Source: SVTX01 sp964526505 (GTDB lineage Bacteria > Bacillota > Clostridia > Oscillospirales > CAG-272). Taken from it: a stretch of DNA of 12,469 nt. The translations under genes were made by a program, and so were the position numbers. The stretch is taken from assembly GCA_964526505.1 (NCBI GenBank), contig CAZGJC010000042.1, positions 1 to 12,469 on the forward strand, read 5' to 3'. The notes under the pieces are model-generated. The model saw only the letters and a program-made list of their open reading frames with translations. It was not told the DNA's origin and made no database searches. Below, in pieces: positions 1-7,300 of this stretch; the stretch's first letter is position 1, and the number at the start of each line of letters is the position of its first letter.

Positions 1-14
1 AATGCTCTTTGTAT

Positions 15-36
15 ACTTTCTGCCATAACAGAAAGT
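15..36. repeat. CTTTCTG stem-loop, copy 1, after the scaffold gene
   Basis: An 8-bp perfect stem, ACTTTCTG (15-22) with CAGAAAGT (29-36), encloses the loop CCATAA. It starts 6 bases past the stop of the scaffold-like gene. The left flank CTCTTTGTAT also occurs beside copy 5 near 12276, so this is a dispersed family and not a chance hairpin. No T-run follows on the minus strand, so it is not an ordinary intrinsic terminator. Transcript processing, transcript stability or protein binding are possible roles. The element may continue past the left window edge. Confidence 0.7.
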
Positions 37-42
37 CCCCCC

Positions 43-885
43 TCATTTCGTTTTCCTGTATAACTCCGTAATCTCCCTGTCCGATAAATCGGGAAACATT
101 TCCCTCCACTCAAATAACTCTCTCCTCGTCATAACTTCTTCCGATGCCGTCCCTTTGCGTGAAGTGCTGATAAGATGATTTTTCGTGTCGTTGAGTATGC
201 CCTGCCTTACCGAATTTGCAATAGACTCGGTAACGTACGTCCTGTGTGACGAAATATAAGCCTCCTCGGCTGTGCTTCCCCTGTCACGTAAATACGCAAA
301 TCTTTCAAAATTGGGAAACTCGGTTACGTCCTTGTATTTTTTCGTGTCGGGAAATATCGCCTGAATTTCGGATAAATCCCTCGCTTTCTTTTCGTTGAAT
401 TTGGAAATTTGCAGAAACCTGCGTGCTTCCCTGTCACGCTCACGCTCCGTATGCCTTGCCAAATATTCCTCTTCACTGATACCGTCGGTTTCTGCGGCAA
501 GTTTTATCAGAGCGGACCTGCCGTCGGTTGCACTGACACCCATCTTTTCAAGCGTTGACTTTGCCAAAGCGTCGTATTCTTCAAGCCGTCTCCTCAACTC
601 CGCCAACTCTCGCTCCGTACCGGTTAATACCGCATTTTTCGCCTCACCACTTCCCGACTCTGCGACAGACGTGTCATCACCACCGCTTTCCTTGCCACTT
701 GCACCTGTAACTTCACCGTTGCCCTCTGTAATGGAAGTATCGTCCTCTCCACCGCCGTCGGAATAAACAGAGCCGTAATCCTCTTCGTCCGTAAACTCCT
801 CGTCAACACTTTCGATATCACTCTGTGAGAAATCCTCACCGTATTCTTCCGTGCCGTCTTTTAATTCTTCTAATTCTTCACTCAT
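43..885 (-). CDS. Putative phage scaffolding protein
   Basis: This 280-aa protein has the layout of phage prohead scaffolds, which assemble inside the capsid shell and leave before or during DNA packaging. Residues 1 to about 85 are very acidic and low in complexity (Glu, Asp, Ser, Gly). Residues from about 88 to 115 form a charged helix with coiled-coil character (ERELAELRRRLEEY). The rest is helical and charged and ends in a basic segment with the motif FPDLSDREITELYRK, as in the C-terminal capsid-binding helices of scaffolds. The ATG at 885 is preceded by AAAGGAG at good spacing and lies 22 bases after the 43-aa ORF, so the two are probably co-transcribed. There is no signal peptide or membrane segment. 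The function is inferred from composition, helix pattern and context; capsid genes would be expected immediately to the left, outside the window. Confidence 0.7.
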   Translation of the reverse strand: MSEELEELKDGTEEYGEDFSQSDIESVDEEFTDEEDYGSVYSDGGGEDDTSITEGNGEVTGASGKESGGDDTSVAESGSGEAKNAVLTGTERELAELRRRLEEYDALAKSTLEKMGVSATDGRSALIKLAAETDGISEEEYLARHTERERDREARRFLQISKFNEKKARDLSEIQAIFPDTKKYKDVTEFPNFERFAYLRDRGSTAEEAYISSHRTYVTESIANSVRQGILNDTKNHLISTSRKGTASEEVMTRRELFEWREMFPDLSDREITELYRKTK

Positions 886-907
886 TTGAAATCTCCTTTT
901 AGTACCG

Positions 908-1039
908 TCATTTTTGTTTTCCGTTTCTCAAATCGTCACCCTTTATAACGTCCGCTTTCGGCTGATTTGCAAGTACGCACGGCGATTTTATAACGCCTCC
1001 GCCGTTTGTCGCAAATTGACTTCGTCTGTCACACTTCAT
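908..1039 (-). CDS. Small hypothetical protein, 43 aa
   Basis: A 43-codon ORF begins MKCDRRSQFATNGGG and ends DDLRNGKQK with a TGA stop. The ATG at 1039 is preceded by the very strong Shine-Dalgarno AAAGGAGGGG about 6 bases away, which is the main evidence that it is translated. It lies between a terminator (1064-1112) and the scaffold-like gene, with only 22 bases to the latter, so it is probably the first gene of a two-gene unit. The protein is basic and glycine-containing, with two cysteines (Cys3, Cys21) too far apart for a zinc knuckle. I do not recognise a family. Short proteins beside scaffold and capsid genes are common in phages and may be minor head components, but no function can be read here. 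Confidence 0.65.
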   Translation of the reverse strand: MKCDRRSQFATNGGGVIKSPCVLANQPKADVIKGDDLRNGKQK

Positions 1040-1063
1040 ATAAATCCCCTCCTTTCCCTTTTT

Positions 1064-1112
1064 TAAAAAAATAAAGAGCCTCAATCACAACTTTGTGTGA
1101 ATGTGGCTCTTT
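1064..1112 (-). terminator. Intrinsic terminator after the zinc-ribbon gene
   Basis: On the minus strand AAAGAGCC (1112-1105) pairs with GGCTCTTT (1080-1073), followed by ATTTTTTT. The interior holds a second small stem, TCACA with TGTGA. It starts 14 bases after the zinc-ribbon stop. The Shine-Dalgarno of the 43-aa gene follows within about 20 bases, leaving no room for a promoter between them. The small ORF and scaffold must therefore be fed by read-through or by a promoter inside the zinc-ribbon gene. Confidence 0.85.
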
Positions 1113-1126
1113 TTGGCACTTTTTCT

Positions 1127-1297
1127 TTATTTTGTTGTCCTTACCGAAAAGAAACGACCGCAACGGCGACACCTGAATGTCAACCCCGAAATGTTGCTGT
1201 CTTTCTCTATCGCAACGTATTTTACCTTTTCTCCGCATTCAGGACACGCAATACGCCCTACGTCCCCTCTCTGTGTCGGTTCGATTATAATCGCCAT
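1127..1297 (-). CDS. Small zinc-ribbon protein (Com/KTR-like layout)
   Basis: This 56-aa protein (MAIIIEPTQRG...) has two CxxC knuckles, CPECG (Cys18, Cys21) and CRRCG (Cys43, Cys46), about 21 residues apart. That is a classic zinc ribbon of four cysteines, with a basic C-terminus (RFFSVRTTK). The spacing resembles small phage and mobile-element zinc ribbons such as Com-like or cysteine-rich KTR proteins, which are thought to bind nucleic acid; the assignment is by motif layout only. I chose the ATG at 1297 because the open frame upstream has only a TTG and a poorly placed GTG. The Shine-Dalgarno is weak (AAAGG about 14 bases away), so the start is not certain. The gene has its own extended -10 promoter upstream and a strong terminator downstream, and reads as an independent cassette inserted between structural genes. 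Confidence 0.75.
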   Translation of the reverse strand: MAIIIEPTQRGDVGRIACPECGEKVKYVAIEKDSNISGLTFRCRRCGRFFSVRTTK

Positions 1298-1337
1298 AAA
1301 TAATATCACTGCCTTTCCGTTTTTTCCCCGTGATACT

Positions 1338-1346
1338 ATTGTAACA
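1338..1346 (-). promoter_or_regulatory. Extended -10 promoter for the zinc-ribbon gene
   Basis: On the minus strand the sequence TGTTACAAT matches an extended -10 element (TGnTATAAT with one mismatch). No convincing -35 lies 16-18 bases upstream, which is usual for extended -10 promoters. The transcript would start about 7 bases downstream and give a leader of roughly 35 bases before the ATG at 1297. Confidence 0.5.
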
Positions 1347-1394
1347 TAAAACTCGGTGCAAATTGTCCGCAAAAAAGAGTTTTTTTAAAGTTTT

Positions 1395-4300
1395 TTATGC
1401 GACGGATATAAATTTTCCCGATGATGATAATTTCAAATCGTATTCCGTGCATAATACCTCTTTGTATTTTTTGGAAATCGACAGCGTGTTCAGATATCTT
1501 ATGAGAATTGTATCCGCACGCTTTTTGCTCAAACCGTCAATGTCCCCGTCACTGTATTTGTAACCCAGTGCGTGTAGGGCAAGTATCTTTATCGCAACTT
1601 CGTTTTTGCCGTTGCGACAAGTGTCACCGCATATCGACTCTATCTCTTTTATAACTTTTTTCTTGCGCCTGCCGGCAATAATAGCCCCACGCTCGTCGTA
1701 GTCGGACTCAATCACCGACGCTCTTGCGTAAAGAACGGCATATAACCGTTCTCCTATTATCTTTGCCGATATGTACTCCGCATCCGCCTCAACACCGTCA
1801 AGACCGCTTATCGCACCCTTGTAGTATATGCCGTATAACGCCTCAATTTGCCGTATTTTTATAAGGTCGTCGGCACTGCGGTAGTATTTTGACGAGGTAA
1901 GTTTGCAAAGTGACGGTAATACACGAGCGTATTTTCGGCGAACCGATTGCAGATCACTCTCGCTTACGACAGTTGAAAGTTCGTCATCAAGACTCTTTTT
2001 TGTGATGTTCTTCGGCAGAACGTTGCCTCCGTTCTTCGTCATACGAATTAACTCTCCCCTTGTGTATTCCCCGAGAGCGTATTCTCCCGTAAGATATTCA
2101 GGCATGTATTCTTTGAGGGCAAGACTTAATGTCATGTCCGCCATTTCAAAGTTTTCTTCGTTTGCATAATCCGTAAAACTCCGCTTGTAATTTTTGTTCT
2201 CAAACACGTCGTCAACGTAAAATTCCGCTTTTTCGTTTGTCCCGATAATTCCGTAAACTATGTTGTATACGTTGCGTGTCGGTAACCCCGTCGCATTTCC
2301 GAGTGAAAATACAAGACTTCTTATAGCCTTCGCTCGGTCGCCCGACTCCGCCTGCCCCGAGGCATATTTTGCGGATATTTCAATTAAATTCTTCGCACTC
2401 GTAATAAGATTGTTTATTACGGTGTAAGTCGTGCTGTCTATGTCGTATCCCGACACGAGACTTTCGTATATGTCCTTTATCAGAGGCAGACCTCCAAGCA
2501 AATTTCCCACAAAATCAAACACAAAATCCCTTGCCTTTTCCTCACTTGTGTCGTTTTTGTCCTTTCGATAAAGCCGTCTGAATAATTTTGATATTAACGC
2601 CATAAACAGCGAACTGCCGATTAAGGCAAACAGTGACCTTGCAAGGCGTTTTTCAAGTGCCGATTGCTCACTCTCACACTTTTGTGCTTCATCTCGTATG
2701 GTTGTCCGCTCACCGCCGTTGTCACCGAAGTCGGAAAATATCTCGTCCGTGTACTCTTTTCCCTCACGCATACTCTTGTGAAGATAATTTAATTTTGCCT
2801 TGTTTGAAAATATCGCCCCGATACTGTCTGTAACTCTGCCGAATATTTTCATCGAGTCTGCGGAGAACATGGTAATCGCACGCATAAATTCGCTCTCCGA
2901 CCTCATGCCGGCACTCCGCTCCGTGGGTGAAGAATTTTGTTGCGTCGAGTAAATTATCTCCTCTGTAAGTTTTCCCGCCTCAATTTTGTTCTCTTCCGTG
3001 CCTATCTTGCCCCCGCCCGACTTTTGAACTTGGGCTTGTGCGGCGGCGTATATCCTGTGAATTACAAAAGAATCCATAACGTCAATAGGCTTCATAAAGA
3101 CCCTGCCCACGTCGCTTATCCTGTCCGTCACACTCTCCGCCTTTATCGCCGTGCTGTCGTATCTTCTCAACTTTGCCGCAGGACAGTATTTGTCTATGTC
3201 GGCGGAACTAATGCAGAGACCTTTTATAAGACAATCGTAGTCGAGAATGCTTGTCGATGCGAAAAGCGAAGATATCTGCGTCAGATAAACTTTCGGATTG
3301 AAAGATAAAACGCTTATGGCATATGACGACCTTATGCGTGAGACAATTTCGCTTCCCACGCCTTTTGTACCCGTGGGCGAGAACATGTCCGTAAAATATT
3401 TCTCTCCCACGTGAACGGCACCCCTCCTGCCACCGTAATAATTCCATATGTTCTGAGTTTGAGACTTTACCGTGTCCGCTTTGTTCTTGTTTCCAGATAC
3501 GTCAAGGTTGTATATTCTGTTAAAAAGGTCGGATATCGGCGAGACGTATGCATATCTGCATACCGCCCTTGCGTGTGAGTGTATGAGACTGTCTGCGTCC
3601 TCTATAAATAATTCCTGCTTCGCTCCCGGGGTGGAGAGTGAATCGGGCGACGGGCTTGACGCTAAAATATATGAATTGTCCGAAGAGACGTCCCGAGCGG
3701 TAAACGCACGGCGTATAGGGTAATAAAACCCTTTCGTTACCCGTGTGTATCCGTATTTTTCGCAGTCCCTGTCCGCTTTCGTTTTCCGAGTTGTGTTCAG
3801 TATGCCGATAAGTATGTCTATGTATTCCCTGTCTTGCTCCGAAAACAGTTTTTCCATGTTGAGCCTGAGATCTTGTATCGCACGCCTCGGCGTGATATTG
3901 CCATCCGATTTTGCCTTTACGTCCGCACGTACTATGTTTCCGTCGCCGTCGGTGTAGGCAAACCCGTTTTCATATAACCCGTAAATTGCCTGCTCTCTTT
4001 TGGATGTGAGATATAAACTTATAAGTTGACCCACCGTCATTTTGTGTCCCCGAAATGAGATAACCTCCGAAAGCCTCTTTTTGTACTTTCGGTTGTTTTT
4101 CATAAAGTCGTCGTACGTCTCGAATATCCCCATTTCGGCAATGCCGGCTTGCGTGTAGGCACGACGGAGTTTTTCGTGCATAAACGTGTAAAATCCGTTT
4201 TCATTGTAGCCGTCCATAGCCAAACAAACAGACCTCGGGTCGGCAAAACTCACAAAATATCGCTTGAATATGTGCGGTATCTGCCCATGCCCCATGGCAT

Positions 4301-7300
4301 TGTTGTCTCGGGCTATGTTGACAAACTTTAAGGCAACCCCCTTTGCGTCCTCGTATTTTCCGTCAATGTATACTTTGTCGTATTCAACTGCAAATTTCAA
4401 AAGATTTGAAGTAATAATATAAACGTCGTCTACGTCGCTTGCGGAAAATTTACCGACACCGAGTTTGTCGCCGTCGCCGTCTTTGTATATAATCGATGCG
4501 ATCCTCTCAATGGCACGCCTTACGTCGTCAATGTAAAACCCGAAATTTTCCTCTCCCGTATATTCAAGTAAACCGTTGTCCTTGTTGTACCACGAAAGCA
4601 ATTTCCGGCAAGCGGAATTTATCTTTCTTTCGCTTATGTACCCGTCCGTGTAAACGTCGCCCAAAAGACCTATGGAATTTTCGAATATCTTTAAATTTAT
4701 TTCCGTCGCATTGGAATAAGTTCCCCGACATACGTCACGTATTTTGTCTATATTGTCCTTTATGTTTTTCAGCCTTTCGGCGTACTCATCAACGGCAAAA
4801 TTCTCCGCCTTGTCGCTCTCTTGCGAATTTTTTATTTCTCCTCTATGTAAAACTCCCGTCTCACTTTCGCCTCGTCGTATCCGGCTTTCACCGTCCAATC
4901 GTATATCATGTCCATTATTTTCCGATATATCCGTATTTCCGTTTCTCTTGCCCGAATTGTCCGTCCGCAGTAAATTATCTCCGTCTCCGCTTCCTCTGAC
5001 CATTTCTTTTCCGCCGACGGAAGATTGTCCTCCTTGGCGTATATCTTCCCGTACTCTTCCTCTGCCATTTTCATAATTTCCGAGTTGTACCTGTTCAGTG
5101 CCTTTGATGTCAGGGTTATTTCCTCTCCGCAGAAGTCCATTGTCAGCGTGTACGGATCGTGTATTCTGAGATAAAACGTTGCGTCTACCTCTTCCTGCTT
5201 CCATTCCCCGAACGTTAACGCTAACGTTCTCTGTCCCGCCGTCTGCGTCTGATAGAGTGGCAGATTCTTTACGTCCATAATTCTTTCGTCTGTCGATATA
5301 TCTATCTGCACCTGATTTCTCCAAGTCTCCATTTGTCCCGTCAACTCCTCCTCGAACCTCTCGCAGTCCTCTCGAAGTTGTACTTCTTTCGGTATTCTCC
5401 TGTCCGGATAGAACAGTCTGCATCTCATTTCGCAACCCTCTCTGCTTTGAAAGTCGAAATGGTGTTTGCATTCCGAGCATTTTATCACGTGTGGCATTAT
5501 CGGAGGATAAGGTTGACGTCTTCTCGTACCCATCCACACCGGTATTTTGCCTGCGTTGATTTCCTCTTTCTCCTGTGGCGTCATCAAAAGCCTTTCCGTC
5601 TCTATCAGTTCGAGCCATTCGTCCGCTGTCAATTTGCGTCTTTCCTCTTCCGTCATTTCCGATATTCTTTTCATTGTCAATTACCTCTCCTCGAACCTCT
5701 CGCAGTCCTCTCTCATTCGTACCTCTTCCGGTATTCTCCTGTCCGGATAGAACAGTCTGCATCTCATTTCGCAGCCCAATCTGTGTTCTACGTAAAAGCG
5801 GTGTTTGCATTCCGAGCATTTTATCACGTGTGGCATTATCGGAGGATAAGGTTGACGTCTTCTCGTACCCATCCACACCGGTATTTTGCCTGCGTTGATT
5901 TCCTCTTTCTCCTGTGGCGTCATCAAAAGCCTTTCCGTCTCTATCAGTTCGAGCCATTCGTCCGCTGTCAATTTGCGTCTTTCCTCTTCCGTCATTTCCG
6001 ATATTCTTTTCATTGTCAATTACCTCTCCTCGAACCTCTCGCAGTCCTCTCTCAGCCGTACCTCTTTCGGAATCCCGTCCGGATAAAGCAGGGTACATTC
6101 GCCTTGAAAGCGGACGTAATACTTGCATTTTCCGCATTTCAGATTGTGTGGAAGTAACGTCTCCGGATACTTGAAATTTGTCGGTATCATCCATCTCGGT
6201 CTTCTCTCCACGTGGTAGTCTCTCTGACGTCGTATTGCCTTCATCCATTCCGGCTGTTTGTCCGAAAAGAGGTTCCTTCTTTCCTGCGGTGTCATCAAAT
6301 CCCATTCCAATTTGAATACCTTTTCCATTTCCTCCGATGTCAGATCGTCTATTTCTTCGTATGTCATCTCGGTTATTCTTTTCATTGTCAATCTCCTCCT
6401 CTAAGTAAATTATCGGTGTCCCTTTGCTGTTATACTTTATTTTAATTACCCTGAAAGTCGTGTTGCGTGGATAGGTTATTTCAAATTCTTTGTCCGTGCC
6501 GTATTCCGAAATCAAACGACCGCTTGACCCGTATATTACGTGTCGTACCACGTATTTTCCATCCAACGCATAAGCCCCTCGTCTGTACGTGGTTGAGGTA
6601 TACGCCTTGTAAGTCACGGTACCCCCAACTTTATGCCTTTCAACATATGAGTCAAGTGCCGCCTTGTCCCCGAAACCTTCAAATGTAATCTCTCTGTATG
6701 ATTTACCCACGTAACGAGGCTTTTTTTCAAGACCTCGGTCTATGTTCTCCACGTAAAACGCATTATCCGCAGAAAGGTTGCCCTCACGCAATTCCGCATT
6801 TATATTATAACTTTTACTGCCCTTGTACGACGACACGGCATGCCATTCATCATCATCAAGTTCCTTTACGTCGTCAAACGAAATCTCACCTGTAACTTTG
6901 CCGTTTGCGTCTTTTACCGCAATTTTGTTTCCGCTCGGGTTTTCTTTGAGACTTGTGCCGTCCGTGCCGTCTTGTAAATTTTGGTGTAAAACTTTCCCGA
7001 GTGGTTTGTCTGCCGAATTGACGCCCGAAACGTCCCCTGCCGAATACTCTCCGTCAATGTCGGTCGTATAATTCATTGTACCACGGTTTTTGTCGCTTTG
7101 CAATATGTAATCATTCGCTTTTTTTCCGCTTTTTTCACTTTGTGAAAATTGTCCGTCCTGCCCCGATGTAATACCTGCCGATGAACCGCCCGTGTCGTTC
7201 GCTCCCGATACGCTCTCCGCACCCGCATTCCCACCCGTGTTGTACGGCAAAGTGTCGAGCTGCATATTAGACCCCTTGTCAGACTCGCCGTATATGCGTA

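Larger units (their letters stand above)
5342..6019 (-). repeat. Tandem duplication of a 339-bp dual-frame unit
   Basis: Units 5342-5680 and 5681-6019 are direct repeats, identical by eye except for two short patches, 5362-5380 against 5701-5719 and 5433-5460 against 5772-5799. The period of 339 is a multiple of three, so both overlapping frames survive the duplication. A third, more diverged unit (6020-6391, 372 bp, also a multiple of three) precedes them. Unit boundaries fall at the shared junction of DCERFEE end, Shine-Dalgarno and ATG. Confidence 0.9.

Noticed and set aside
1029..1238. A 69-codon minus-strand ORF overlapping the zinc-ribbon gene
   Set aside because: It runs through the terminator and out of frame with the convincing CxxC protein, with no ribosome site.
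1373..1394. A possible terminator right after the giant gene
   Set aside because: The A/T-only pairing has no GC-rich stem and is too weak to call.
4800..4860. Internal restart of the giant protein after ORF C, using the GAGGAG near 4845
   Set aside because: No ATG, GTG or TTG lies in the giant frame at a suitable distance, so the C-terminal half is not obviously translated separately.
5333..6157. A 274-codon plus-strand ORF across the duplicated units
   Set aside because: It runs codon-for-codon antisense to the small-frame ORFs, so it stays open merely because they avoid TTA, CTA and TCA codons. No ribosome site or recognisable protein pattern. It does warn that open frames come easily here, so openness alone is weak evidence.
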